A DNA stretch of 8,155 nt from Luminiphilus sp. GTDB taxonomy: Bacteria; Pseudomonadota; Gammaproteobacteria; Pseudomonadales; Halieaceae. The position numbers were made by a program, and so were the translations under genes. Positions within the stretch are counted from its first letter, which is position 1. Every line of letters starts with the position of its first letter. The stretch covers positions 1 through 8,155 of the forward strand of contig JAKMEU010000117.1 of the NCBI GenBank assembly GCA_022425845.1, given 5' to 3'. The notes under the pieces were generated by a model. The model was not told the DNA's origin, did not search any database, and saw only the letters and a list, made by a program, of their open reading frames with translations. Positions 1-7,633 of the stretch are shown piece by piece.

Positions 1-192
1 GTGGGGGAACTGGAGCTGGCGCCACCCGGGGAACTGATCATCGAACCCAGCGCCGAAGTTGCGGCACCTGTCACCGAACTGAATTTTGACCTCGCTCCTG
101 CCGGTGCACCCATTCCCAATCTAAAGCGCAATGTCGATAACCTCGATCCGAATACCGATCATCTGCACCTACTCTCCGAGGACGGAGATTAA
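1..192 (+). CDS. Unrecognised protein, C-terminal fragment (5' end outside the window)
   Basis: An open frame enters from the left edge and ends at a TAA (190-192), leaving 63 or more residues. The first codon in view is GTG, but it is probably internal and not the true start. The visible tail is acidic and rich in Leu, Pro and Ala. It holds a loose internal repeat: LELAPPGELI near residue 4 and FDLAPAGAPI near residue 29. It ends in a hydrophilic stretch (NTDHLHLLSEDGD). No catalytic motif, membrane segment or fold signature is visible. The stop lies 3 bases before the GTG of the RDD-family gene, so the two are very likely cotranscribed and may be translationally coupled. Such Pro/Ala tails are typical of linkers or low-complexity C-termini. 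I do not recognise the family and assign no function. Confidence 0.6.
   Translation: MGELELAPPGELIIEPSAEVAAPVTELNFDLAPAGAPIPNLKRNVDNLDPNTDHLHLLSEDGD
184..187 (+). promoter_or_regulatory. Shine-Dalgarno GGAG for the RDD-family gene
   Basis: GGAG lies inside the last codons of the upstream gene, 8 bases before the GTG at 196. This spacing supports the GTG over the in-frame ATG at 238, which would cut into the conserved Arg-to-Asp stretch at the protein N-terminus. Confidence 0.55.
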
Positions 193-195
193 CGG

Positions 196-639
196 GTGCC
201 GCAGAAAACCCCCGCGCTATGGCGACACCTTCTCGCCATGGTGTACGACACATTTCTGGTCGCGCCACTCCTTATGGCGAATGCCTTCGTCCTTGTAGCT
301 CTCTTTGGTCCCACGAGTTCTGTCGCTGAGCCCGCGGTCCCCAGCTGGCTAATGCAACTCACTTCTTTACTTGTGATTGCCACGTTTTTCATTGTCTTTT
401 GGCGTAAAAGTGGCCAGACATTGGGCATGCAGGCGTGGCGAATTAAACTGGTTAGCGATACGGGAGAGGCTGTAGGCGTTATGCAGGGACTGATTCGCTG
501 CGCGTCTGCGGTGGTGAGCGCGGCCCCGCTGGGGCTGGGGTATTGGTGGGCTCTGGTCCATCCTCAGGGCCGATCCTGGCACGACCTGTGGTCTAAAACT
601 CACCTGCAACTCGAGCCCAAACGGAGCAAGGCAAGCTAG
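196..639 (+). CDS. RDD family small integral membrane protein
   Basis: The predicted protein has 147 residues and carries the RDD-domain pattern. The first helix region has Arg10 followed by Asp18 (LWRHLLAMVYD), then hydrophobic segments at about 20-37 and 54-69. The family hallmark GQTLGMQAWRIKLV follows at 73-86, then a third hydrophobic region at about 99-121. The closing motif GRSWHDLWSKT holds the second conserved Asp (Asp130). The length is normal for a stand-alone RDD protein of three or so membrane spans. The GTG start is chosen because the conserved Arg lies only ten residues in and a GGAG sits 8 bases upstream. The family's function is poorly known; one halophile member has been reported as a cation/proton antiporter, which cannot be carried over here. 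The gene follows the upstream fragment by 3 bases and converges on lptG. Family assignment is firm, role unknown. Confidence 0.88.
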   Translation: MPQKTPALWRHLLAMVYDTFLVAPLLMANAFVLVALFGPTSSVAEPAVPSWLMQLTSLLVIATFFIVFWRKSGQTLGMQAWRIKLVSDTGEAVGVMQGLIRCASAVVSAAPLGLGYWWALVHPQGRSWHDLWSKTHLQLEPKRSKAS

Positions 640-659
640 TCGGCCTCCTGTTTATCGAG

Positions 660-1721
660 TCAGGGTTGGCGGGTCAGCAGCCAAAGCCCAGCCACGTAGC
701 ATAAAAGGATAGGAATCACGGCTGCGAGAATCGCCGGCAAACCGAAAATAAGGCTCGCCGGCCCGAAAAAATCCTGAGATATACGAAAGACAACACCAAT
801 GATTACTCCGGTAAATATCCGCGCACCCAGATTGCCGTCCCGTAATGGTCCAAAAATGAAGGACATAGCCACCAGCACCAAGCCGGCTACCGCCAGGGGC
901 TGGAGGACCTTGCGCCAAAAGGCCAGCTCAACATCGCGATACATTAATCCCTGGTTACGGAGATACCTGGCATAGGGCCACAACTGTCGGGTAGGCAAGC
1001 TGTCGAGGGCAACCACCTCGAGTGCCAAAAGCTCGGGAGTCACCTCGGTATCCCAAACCTCCGTGGTGACACGATCAGTGACGGCACGCTCGGCAGTAAG
1101 TTGTGTTCGGGAAACCTTTTCCAGCAGCCAGTGATCACCCTGGTAGGTACCGCGTTCCGCACGCAGGCTGCGGGTCAAGCGACGCTGCTCATCAAAGGTC
1201 AACAACTGAACCCTGTGTATTACGCCACCTCGCTGGACAGCAGCCACATGAATAAAGGTGCTGCCATCGCGATTCCATACACCGCCTCGAGCGGTGAAAC
1301 TACTTTGCCCCTCTTGGGTCAGGGCTTTGTGACTAACCGCCATCTGTTCGGAAACCGGCGCAATAAACTCACCCACCAGGAAGCCCGCAGCGGCCAGCAG
1401 CAACGCAGGTTGGAGTGTGGCAACCGCTAACTGCGGCAGGGAGCGACCCGCGGTGCGCGCAATGGTCAGTTCATTGGTCGACGCTAATCTGCCCAGACCG
1501 ATCAAACCGCCAATCAGGGCAGCAAAAGGTATGTATTCGTGAATCCGTCTCGGTAACGAGAAACCGACATAGATCAAAACGTCGATAAATCTGTAGGATG
1601 GCGAAATATCATCGAGCTCATCGATCACCGTGCTTAGCCCATCCAGTCCCACCAGCACGGCAAGAACGGCGAGAGTCGTCCCCAGCACGTTGACGGCGAG
1701 GTATCTATTAAACCGGCGCAT
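660..1721 (-). CDS. lptG: LPS export system permease LptG
   Basis: LptG is one of the two transmembrane subunits of LptB2FG, the inner-membrane ABC transporter that extracts lipopolysaccharide and passes it to the LptC-A-D bridge. The 353-residue product matches the YjgP/YjgQ family throughout. It has an N-terminal helix at about 12-32, then LPRRIHEYIPFAALIGGLIGLGRLASTNEL (58-85 region, two helices and the coupling loop ending in ARTAGRS), and a helix near 103-122. A long periplasmic beta-jellyroll domain spans about 125-265. The C-terminal helices hold LQPLAVAGLVLVAMSFIFGPLR (273-294) and GPASLIFGLPA (320-330). The ATG at 1721 is preferred because LptG proteins begin with MRR-x-x-RY; an in-frame ATG 66 bases further upstream would add an atypical Cys-containing leader inside lptF. 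The start overlaps the lptF end by 14 bases with only a weak ribosome site, so translational coupling is likely. Confidence 0.95.
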   Translation of the reverse strand: MRRFNRYLAVNVLGTTLAVLAVLVGLDGLSTVIDELDDISPSYRFIDVLIYVGFSLPRRIHEYIPFAALIGGLIGLGRLASTNELTIARTAGRSLPQLAVATLQPALLLAAAGFLVGEFIAPVSEQMAVSHKALTQEGQSSFTARGGVWNRDGSTFIHVAAVQRGGVIHRVQLLTFDEQRRLTRSLRAERGTYQGDHWLLEKVSRTQLTAERAVTDRVTTEVWDTEVTPELLALEVVALDSLPTRQLWPYARYLRNQGLMYRDVELAFWRKVLQPLAVAGLVLVAMSFIFGPLRDGNLGARIFTGVIIGVVFRISQDFFGPASLIFGLPAILAAVIPILLCYVAGLWLLTRQP

Positions 1722-2799
1722 TTCTGCGGCTCGAAATATAAGCGAAAAGAGATTCCCGATAGAGCAGCAGCCCTGCCAAAGCGGCAAACGTTAGATGCGT
1801 TGCTATGAGCCCCAGCAGACTGCCTCCGCCCTCAATCCATGAGCGAGCCTGGGTTAGTGCAAGAAAATACAGGAGAAAAATGACCAGAGCCGGCCCCAGC
1901 TGGGCATAGCGGCCCCTCCTCGCATCGGTGCGACTCAGCGCCAGAGCAATAATGACGCTTACAGGGACCAGTAGGGGTAGCGACAGGCGCCACCATAATG
2001 ACGCCCTTTCTCGTGGGCTGTTACTGATGAGCAACTCTGACGTCGGCACCGCATCGATGCGGGTGGTCGCTCGCAGACCGTCGCGTTCCTCTGGGATAAT
2101 TTCACCGTAGGTTTCAAAGGCAACGGCCTCATAAGTCGGGTCGCCAGGCACTCCCTGGTAACGTGTTCCGTCGCGCAACTCCAGAAATCGGCGACTTCCA
2201 TCATCGTTACTTACAATCTCGGCTTCACGCGCATAAACAACGCTTGTCGCCTCCCCATCGCCCTCGCGTTCGACAGTAAAAACGTTGTGCATTACCCCTT
2301 CATTGTCTATCCGTTCAGCATAGGTCACCAACTGCCCGCCACGCTGAGACTTGAAGCGCCCGGCTGCCATCACCTGAAGACCCTCGGCATTACGCGGATT
2401 GTCGAGCAGCGCCTGGGCCCGCTCGGATCCCTGGGGTGCCAGGTACAGAGACAAAAAGGCGACAAGAAACATGACCGCTACGCCCGGCACCAACAGGTAG
2501 CCGGCCATGCGGGTGGGGCTGACGCCACAAGCCTTCAGAACAACCATTTCGCTCTCAGCGTAGAGACGGCCCAGCGACAACAGGACGCCCAGGAACAGGC
2601 CCAATGGCAAGATCAATTCAAAAAAGCTGGGCAGTCGAAACAGCATAACAGGCAACAAAATATCAGCGGTCAGGCTCCCCGTCGCCGCTTCTGCCAGGTA
2701 GCGAATGAATCGCCCACTGAAAACGACAAGAAACAGCACAAATGTAACGGCCAATGTGTGGCTGACGACGTCTCGGGTCAAATACAGAAAAATGCGCAT
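1708..2799 (-). CDS. lptF: LPS export system permease LptF
   Basis: LptF is the partner of LptG in the LptB2FG lipopolysaccharide extractor of the inner membrane. The 363-residue protein starts with the typical M-x-IF-x-YLTRDV motif. Its first helix (about 13-30) runs into SGRFIRYLAEAATG (28-41), a strongly conserved LptF segment. Helices follow at about 60-78 and 101-120, with the cytoplasmic coupling loop ESEMVVLKACGVSP (82-95) between them, which in this family contacts the LptB ATPase. A periplasmic jellyroll domain fills about 125-265. The C-terminal half has WWRLSLPLLVPVSVIIALALS (269-289), then RRGRYAQLGPALVIFLLYFLAL, and a last helix near 328-347. The length is normal. It is the first gene of a leftward lptF-lptG operon and is divergent from pepA across 106 bases. 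The Shine-Dalgarno is poor (no clear GGAG in the 15 bases before the ATG). No lptB, lptC or lptA lies in this window; these are usually encoded elsewhere. Confidence 0.95.
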   Translation of the reverse strand: MRIFLYLTRDVVSHTLAVTFVLFLVVFSGRFIRYLAEAATGSLTADILLPVMLFRLPSFFELILPLGLFLGVLLSLGRLYAESEMVVLKACGVSPTRMAGYLLVPGVAVMFLVAFLSLYLAPQGSERAQALLDNPRNAEGLQVMAAGRFKSQRGGQLVTYAERIDNEGVMHNVFTVEREGDGEATSVVYAREAEIVSNDDGSRRFLELRDGTRYQGVPGDPTYEAVAFETYGEIIPEERDGLRATTRIDAVPTSELLISNSPRERASLWWRLSLPLLVPVSVIIALALSRTDARRGRYAQLGPALVIFLLYFLALTQARSWIEGGGSLLGLIATHLTFAALAGLLLYRESLFAYISSRRNAPV

Positions 2800-2832
2800 C
2801 GCCAGGCAATCCAGATCAAGCGGTTATTGCTT

Positions 2833-2842
2833 AACATATGTT
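2833..2842. repeat. Perfect 10-base palindrome AACATATGTT in the divergent promoter
   Basis: AACATATGTT equals its own reverse complement. It sits near the middle of the lptF-pepA spacer, overlapping the possible -35 of pepA and the possible -10 of lptF. The next flanking bases do not extend the symmetry. It could be a small operator for a dimeric regulator acting on both operons, or a chance AT-rich palindrome. Confidence 0.45.
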
Positions 2843-2896
2843 GTTCGGGCCGCAGTCATCATACACTATGCCCCCTGCATTTTTTCCCAACGATCT

Positions 2897-2900
2897 GGAG
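2897..2900 (+). promoter_or_regulatory. Shine-Dalgarno GGAG for pepA
   Basis: GGAG lies 5 bases before the ATG at 2906. It fixes the pepA start, although the same frame stays open about 200 bases further upstream into antisense lptF. Confidence 0.6.
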
Positions 2901-2905
2901 TTACC

Positions 2906-4399
2906 ATGTCCCAACCTACCTTTACTGCACGAAAGATCGCTTCTATCGCGGACGCCTCAACCGCCTGCCTCGTGCTGCCGATGTTTGACGATCTCTCCCT
3001 AAGCAAGGAACTCGCCAAACTGGACAAGCGACTCGCAGGGACGCTTTCCCGCGCTTTGGAGCTGGGTGACTTTTCAGGGGCCCCGGGGACATCCCTCACG
3101 CTGCTGGGGGATAAAAAAATACAGCGGGTGCTGCTCGTCGGCTGTGGCGCTGTTAAGAAATTTGATGCCGAAAATCAGAAAAAAGCCGCTACGGCCATCG
3201 GTCGAAGCGTCGCTGCCGGAAAAGCCAGGGAGGCGCTGCTTTACTTCGGAGACCTGTCCGTAGAAGCAGAGGGGTTGCACCGACTCATAGAGGCCGTGGC
3301 CACCGAAATACTGCACGCCTGCTATGTGTACACCCAGACCCTGAGCAAGCCCAAAAATCTACCCAACCTGGCTAAAGTTAATGTTTGTGCAGGCGCGCTG
3401 ATCACTACAGCAAAAGTCCGTGCCGCACTTGATGCCGGTGCTGCAATCGGTGGAGGCGTCAATTTCACCCGGGAATTGGGCAACCTGCCAGCCAATATTT
3501 GCACACCGACTTACCTCGCCAAGCAGGCCAGGGCATTGGCAAGGAAACACCCCAATCTATCCGTTAGCGTTCTCAACGAAAAGAAAATGCGTGAGTTGGG
3601 TATGGGATCGCTGTTGTCAGTGGGACACGGTAGCGATCAGCCCTCACAACTTATCGTTCTCGAATATAAGGGAGGTAAGGCCAAGGAAGCGCCCTACGCA
3701 CTCGTGGGCAAGGGCATTACCTTTGATACCGGGGGAATCTCGCTCAAACCGGGCGGAAAAATGGATGAGATGAAATTCGATATGGGGGGAGCCAGTTCCG
3801 TCTTGGGAACTGTGAAGGCCGTCGCCGATCTCAATCTGCCCATTAACGTTGTAGGCGTTGTTGCTGCGGCTGAGAATATGCCCAGCGGCCGCGCTACCAA
3901 ACCGGGTGATGTCGTTACCAGCATGAGTGGTCAAACGATTGAAATACTCAATACCGACGCGGAAGGTCGCCTTGTGCTCTGCGACGCGCTGACCTACGTC
4001 GGCCGATACAAGCCCAGGGAGGTAGTGGATATCGCGACGCTAACGGGCGCCATCATCGTCTCACTGGGACACGAAGCCTGCGGGATCTTTGCCAATGATG
4101 ACGACCTCGCGGAAGCTCTGCTGTCAGCAGGCCAGCGAAGCCAGGATCGGGGTTGGAGAATGCCCATCTGGCAGGAATACCAGAAGCAATTGGATTCTAA
4201 ATTCGCCGATATGCAAAATATTGGCACGGGTACGGCAGGCAGCGTCACGGCGGCCTGCTTTCTCGCGCGCTTTACAGAGCAGTATAAGTGGGCCCATCTT
4301 GACGTCGCCGGCACCGCTTTTCGGAGTGCCCCCAAGGGAGCCACCGGACGCCCTGTCCCAATGCTGGTGGAATATTTGAGAGGTCGGGCGGGACAGTAG
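2906..4399 (+). CDS. pepA: Cytosol (leucyl) aminopeptidase PepA, peptidase family M17
   Basis: PepA removes N-terminal residues, preferably Leu, from peptides in the cytoplasm using two metal ions; the family forms hexamers. The 497-residue product has a variable N-terminal domain (about 1-165) and a C-terminal catalytic domain. The metal and catalytic residues are all present and sit one position below those of the E. coli enzyme: Lys269 and Asp274 (VGKGITFD), Lys281 (SLKPG), Asp292 (KFDMGG), and Asp351, Glu353 and Arg355 in the M17 signature NTDAEGRL (349-356). The start is set by GGAG 5 bases upstream and by the usual family N-terminus. In E. coli, PepA also binds DNA as a Xer recombination accessory factor and a carAB regulator; whether this protein does so cannot be read here. 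It is divergent from lptF and leads pepA-holC-(valS), with holC 4 bases downstream. Confidence 0.97.
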   Translation: MSQPTFTARKIASIADASTACLVLPMFDDLSLSKELAKLDKRLAGTLSRALELGDFSGAPGTSLTLLGDKKIQRVLLVGCGAVKKFDAENQKKAATAIGRSVAAGKAREALLYFGDLSVEAEGLHRLIEAVATEILHACYVYTQTLSKPKNLPNLAKVNVCAGALITTAKVRAALDAGAAIGGGVNFTRELGNLPANICTPTYLAKQARALARKHPNLSVSVLNEKKMRELGMGSLLSVGHGSDQPSQLIVLEYKGGKAKEAPYALVGKGITFDTGGISLKPGGKMDEMKFDMGGASSVLGTVKAVADLNLPINVVGVVAAAENMPSGRATKPGDVVTSMSGQTIEILNTDAEGRLVLCDALTYVGRYKPREVVDIATLTGAIIVSLGHEACGIFANDDDLAEALLSAGQRSQDRGWRMPIWQEYQKQLDSKFADMQNIGTGTAGSVTAACFLARFTEQYKWAHLDVAGTAFRSAPKGATGRPVPMLVEYLRGRAGQ

Positions 4400-4403
4400 C
4401 AGC

Positions 4404-4823
4404 ATGACGCGCATTGATTTCTACGTTGTGGCCGATGCGACGCCATCATCCCGCATCGAGGTTGCTGTGCGACTGGCTGAGAAAGCTTGGGGAAGGGGCC
4501 ATCGCCTGTATATAAATTCCCATAGTGAGGCTGAAGCCGACCAGTTGGACGAGCAGCTTTGGTCCCAGCGCCCGGGTAGTTTTCTGCCCCATGAGACGGT
4601 ACGTGAAGGTTTCTCGGCGCCCATTGTTGTAGGCTGGGGCCAGGAACCTGCCGGCCATGACGACGTGCTGATCAATCTTGCCCTGTCGCCACCTGCTTTC
4701 TTCTCGCGGTTTCAACGCGTGGCAGAAGTCGTTAATCAAGACCCCGTTGCGCTTCAGTCAATGCGAGAGGCATGGCGTTTTTATAAAGACCGCGGATACC
4801 CCCTGCAAAAACACGACCTCTAA
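4404..4823 (+). CDS. holC: DNA polymerase III chi subunit HolC
   Basis: Chi links the replicative clamp loader to single-strand binding protein, through psi where HolD exists. The 139-residue product is near the usual length (E. coli 147). It begins with the family strand RIDFYVV (3-9), followed by a helix through EVAVRLAEKAW (19-29) and the strand HRLYINS. The most telling block is QLDEQLWSQRPGSFLPHE (47-64), which aligns with the E. coli LDEALW...SFVPH segment; Trp53 and Phe60 lie in the SSB C-tail binding area. DDVLINLAL (86-94) and EVVNQDP followed by a C-terminal helix and YPLQ match the rest of the fold. The gene begins 4 bases after the pepA stop with only a weak GGGA site, so it is probably translated by coupling. 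The pepA-holC-valS order is common in gammaproteobacteria and supports the call. Confidence 0.95.
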   Translation: MTRIDFYVVADATPSSRIEVAVRLAEKAWGRGHRLYINSHSEAEADQLDEQLWSQRPGSFLPHETVREGFSAPIVVGWGQEPAGHDDVLINLALSPPAFFSRFQRVAEVVNQDPVALQSMREAWRFYKDRGYPLQKHDL

Positions 4824-4838
4824 TCACACTTTCGGAAA

Positions 4839-4844
4839 TACAAT
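4839..4844 (+). promoter_or_regulatory. Candidate -10 box TACAAT upstream of valS
   Basis: TACAAT matches five of six consensus -10 bases and lies in the 47-base holC-valS gap. A start near 4851 would leave about 20 bases before the valS ATG. No good -35 is found 16-18 bases upstream, so this may be a weak internal promoter or chance. Confidence 0.25.
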
Positions 4845-4870
4845 CCGCGTAGCGAACTCGGAAAATCATT

Positions 4871-7633
4871 ATGGAAAAAATATTTTCCCCTGCAGCCATA
4901 GAAAAGCGATGGTACGAGACATGGGAGCAAAGCGGTTATTTCGCACCACAGGGTGGTGAGACGCCGTTTTCAATCCCCATCCCCCCGCCCAATGTGACAG
5001 GCTCCCTCCATATGGGCCATGGTTTTCAGCAGGCGATCATGGACGCCCTCATCCGCTATCACCGAATGAAGGGTGATAACACCTTATGGCAGGTGGGCAC
5101 TGACCATGCAGGTATCGCGACGCAGATGTTGGTAGAACGCCAACTTGAGGCAGAAGGTATCAATCGTGAGGCACTGGGTAGAGACGCCTTTGTGGAAAAG
5201 GTCTGGGAGTGGAAAGCGCAGTCAGGGGGCACCATTACAAGACAGCTGCGACGGCTTGGCGCCTCAGCGGATTGGAGTCGCGAGCGCTTCACGATGGACC
5301 CTGGACTATCCCAGGCAGTGCAGACGGTATTTATTCAGTTGTACGAGGAGGGCCTGATTTACAGGGGCCAACGGCTGGTCAACTGGGATCCCAAGCTGCA
5401 CACGGCCATCTCCGACCTCGAAGTGGTTTCGGAGGAAGAAAACGGTCATTTATGGCACCTCAGATATCCACTGAGTGACGGTTCAGGACATCTGGTCGTT
5501 GCGACAACGCGCCCTGAAACCATGTTGGGCGATTCGGCTGTTGCCGTACACCCCGAGGATGAGCGCTATCGCGACCTGGTGGGGAAAATGATCGCCCTCC
5601 CCCTGTGTGATCGAGAAATCCCAATCATTGCTGACGAATATGTCGATCCTGAATTTGGGACTGGCTGCGTCAAAATCACGCCAGCCCATGACTTTAATGA
5701 CTACGAAGTGGGCCAACGCCACCAACTCCCGCTGCACAATATTCTTACGCGCGATGCAGCGATCAGCGACGCTGCTCCGCCGGCCTACAGGCAATTAGAC
5801 CGTTATGCTGCGCGGGAAAGAATCGTGGCCGACTTCGAGGCACTGGGTCTCCTGGAGAGGGTTGATGACCACCTGCTCAAAGTTCCGCGGGGTGATCGAT
5901 CCGGAGTGGTAGTTGAGCCCTGGCTTACCCCGCAGTGGTATGTAGACGCCAAAAAACTTGCCGGACCCGCGATAGAGGCCGTCGAAAGTGGGGCTATCCA
6001 ATTTGTACCCCGGCAATGGGAGAACACTTATTTCGCCTGGATGCGCGACATACAGGATTGGTGTATCAGTCGGCAGTTGTGGTGGGGACATCGTATTCCT
6101 GCCTGGTACGACCCCGAGGGAAATATCTATGTCGGTGAGGATGAGGCCGCTGTAAGAACCGCGCACTCACTGCCAGACAGTCTTGCTCTAAGCCAGGATG
6201 AAGACGTTCTTGATACGTGGTTTTCATCGGCACTCTGGACGTTTTCTACGTTGGGATGGCCTGATGAGACCGAGGAATTGGCGACTTTCCACCCCGCTTC
6301 CGTACTGGTCACCGGCTTCGACATCATCTTTTTCTGGGTCGCCAGGATGATCATGATGACCCTGCATTTTCGCAAGGAAGTGCCGTTCCATACGGTTTAC
6401 GTCCATGGTCTCGTGCGGGATGGCGAGGGACAAAAAATGTCCAAATCCAAGGGTAACGTCATAGATCCCATTGATCTCATTGACGGCATCGACCTCGAGA
6501 CCCTGGTCGAAAAGCGAACGGCAGGCATGATGCAGCCCAAAATGGCAGATCGCATAGCAAAGCAGACCCGTCGCCATTTTCCAGAGGGCATTCCGGGTTT
6601 CGGCACGGATGCCTTGCGCTTCACATTTTACTCCCTGGCTTCGACGGGCCGGGATATCAAGTTTGATATCAACCGTATGGAGGGCTACCGCAACTTTTGC
6701 AATAAGCTTTGGAACGCGGCGCGCTATGTGCTGGCCAACTGCGAGGATGTGTCCTTCGACAGCGGCGATGCCGAGCTTTCCCTACCGGATCGATGGATCA
6801 TGAGTCGACTCGAGCGGTCAACGCGGGATGTCGAACAGGCAATAGACAACTACCGTTTCGACCTGGCGTCACAGGCGCTTTACGAGTTTGTCTGGAATGA
6901 ATTTTGCGACTGGTATCTTGAATTGTCGAAGCCGGTGCTATGGGACGCAGATTCGCAGCCAGCACGCGCGCTGGGAACGCAGCGCACCCTGCTTCAGGTT
7001 CTGGAGACAACCCTGCGCCTGTTGCACCCCATGATGCCCTTCATTACGGAGGAAATATGGCAGACGGTGGGTCCACTTGCCGGCCGGCCGGGCTCAACCA
7101 TCATGCTGCAACCTTGGCCGCAGCCTGATCCGGGACGGCTCGACGAGGAGGCGGAAGCAGAAGTTGGCTGGTTGCAGGGGGTCATCGTTGCTATCCGCAC
7201 GATACGTGGAGAGGCGCAACTGGGTCCCGCCAAAACGCTGGACGTATTGATTAGGAATGCCACAGAAGTCGATGAAACACGATTCCAGCGCAATGCGCCG
7301 CTTCTGCAAAAACTGGCGAAAGTCGACTCTGTAACCTTGTTAAAGCCGGCCGATGAGGTGCCCCCTGCTCTATCAGCACTTCACCAACAGTTGGAAGTCC
7401 TCGTGCCCATGGCCGGAGTTGTCGACATCGAAGCCGAAAAAGCGCGACTGGAAAAGGAGCTTGAAAAGCACCGTAAGGAAATGGATCGGCTGCAGACAAA
7501 GCTGTCCAATCCCAACTTTGTAGACCGCGCTCCCAGTGATGTCGTGGAAAACGAACGGTCAAAGCAACGTGCTGCTCAGGACGCTTTCGACAAAGTCGGC
7601 GAGCAACTGGCGCGCTTACAGGGATTGCACTAA
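4871..7633 (+). CDS. valS: Valyl-tRNA synthetase ValS
   Basis: ValS is a class I aminoacyl-tRNA synthetase that charges tRNA-Val with valine and hydrolyses mischarged threonine. The 920-residue product is somewhat shorter than E. coli ValS (951) and intact. The HIGH box appears as HMGH (47-50) after PPPNVTGSL, and the KMSKS loop is at 522-526. The editing (CP1) domain spans about 190-345, with TTRPET (212-217) and GTGCVKITPAHDFNDYEVG (263-281). The core resumes at WCISRQLWWGHRIPAW (397-412) and DVLDTWFSSALW (445-456). The stretch ETLVEKRTAGMMQPKMADRIAKQTRRHFPEGI (543-574) is the extra segment typical of the gammaproteobacterial type. The anticodon-binding helices cover about 640-800, and a charged C-terminal coiled coil about 852-918, the arm that grips tRNA. 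The Shine-Dalgarno is weak (GGAAA 7 bases before the ATG). No T-box or leader peptide is visible in the 47-base gap after holC. Confidence 0.98.
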   Translation: MEKIFSPAAIEKRWYETWEQSGYFAPQGGETPFSIPIPPPNVTGSLHMGHGFQQAIMDALIRYHRMKGDNTLWQVGTDHAGIATQMLVERQLEAEGINREALGRDAFVEKVWEWKAQSGGTITRQLRRLGASADWSRERFTMDPGLSQAVQTVFIQLYEEGLIYRGQRLVNWDPKLHTAISDLEVVSEEENGHLWHLRYPLSDGSGHLVVATTRPETMLGDSAVAVHPEDERYRDLVGKMIALPLCDREIPIIADEYVDPEFGTGCVKITPAHDFNDYEVGQRHQLPLHNILTRDAAISDAAPPAYRQLDRYAARERIVADFEALGLLERVDDHLLKVPRGDRSGVVVEPWLTPQWYVDAKKLAGPAIEAVESGAIQFVPRQWENTYFAWMRDIQDWCISRQLWWGHRIPAWYDPEGNIYVGEDEAAVRTAHSLPDSLALSQDEDVLDTWFSSALWTFSTLGWPDETEELATFHPASVLVTGFDIIFFWVARMIMMTLHFRKEVPFHTVYVHGLVRDGEGQKMSKSKGNVIDPIDLIDGIDLETLVEKRTAGMMQPKMADRIAKQTRRHFPEGIPGFGTDALRFTFYSLASTGRDIKFDINRMEGYRNFCNKLWNAARYVLANCEDVSFDSGDAELSLPDRWIMSRLERSTRDVEQAIDNYRFDLASQALYEFVWNEFCDWYLELSKPVLWDADSQPARALGTQRTLLQVLETTLRLLHPMMPFITEEIWQTVGPLAGRPGSTIMLQPWPQPDPGRLDEEAEAEVGWLQGVIVAIRTIRGEAQLGPAKTLDVLIRNATEVDETRFQRNAPLLQKLAKVDSVTLLKPADEVPPALSALHQQLEVLVPMAGVVDIEAEKARLEKELEKHRKEMDRLQTKLSNPNFVDRAPSDVVENERSKQRAAQDAFDKVGEQLARLQGLH

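Larger units (their letters stand above)
2800..2905. promoter_or_regulatory. Divergent promoter region between lptF and pepA
   Basis: This 106-base spacer separates two divergent operons, so it should carry both promoters. It is more AT-rich than the genes around it. For pepA, a candidate -10 TACACT (2862-2867, four of six consensus bases) lies behind a poor -35 TTGTTC (2841-2846) at a short 15-base spacing. The start would fall near 2874, giving a leader of about 32 bases. For lptF no convincing hexamer pair stands out; TATGTT on the minus strand (2839-2834) is a possible -10. The promoter assignment to the region is near certain from gene layout, but the exact hexamers are guesses. Confidence 0.5.

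Noticed and set aside
1101..1430. A 109-codon plus-strand frame inside lptG
   Set aside because: It is fully antisense to the LptG periplasmic domain region and has no ribosome site or domain pattern.
1722..1787. Longer lptG start at 1787 adding 22 residues
   Set aside because: The added leader (MPLWQGCC...) is not typical of LptG, while the ATG at 1721 gives the usual MRR-x-x-RY start.
2705..2905. In-frame extension of pepA upstream to an ATG at 2705
   Set aside because: The extra 67 residues are Arg/Thr-rich, antisense to lptF, cross the promoter region, and are unlike family N-termini. The ATG at 2906 has a GGAG at good spacing.
2287..2988. A 233-codon plus-strand frame rich in Gln, His and Lys
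   Set aside because: It lies antisense to lptF and runs into the pepA start. Its composition is what antisense reading of hydrophobic helix codons gives, and lptF is well supported on the other strand.
3994..4449. A 151-codon minus-strand frame across the end of pepA and start of holC
   Set aside because: It is antisense to two well-supported genes, Ser/Ala/Arg-rich, with no recognisable domain.
7079..7088. GC-rich palindrome GCCGGCCGGC inside valS
   Set aside because: It is explained by Ala-Gly-Arg-Pro codons within an intact conserved gene and is expected by chance in such DNA.
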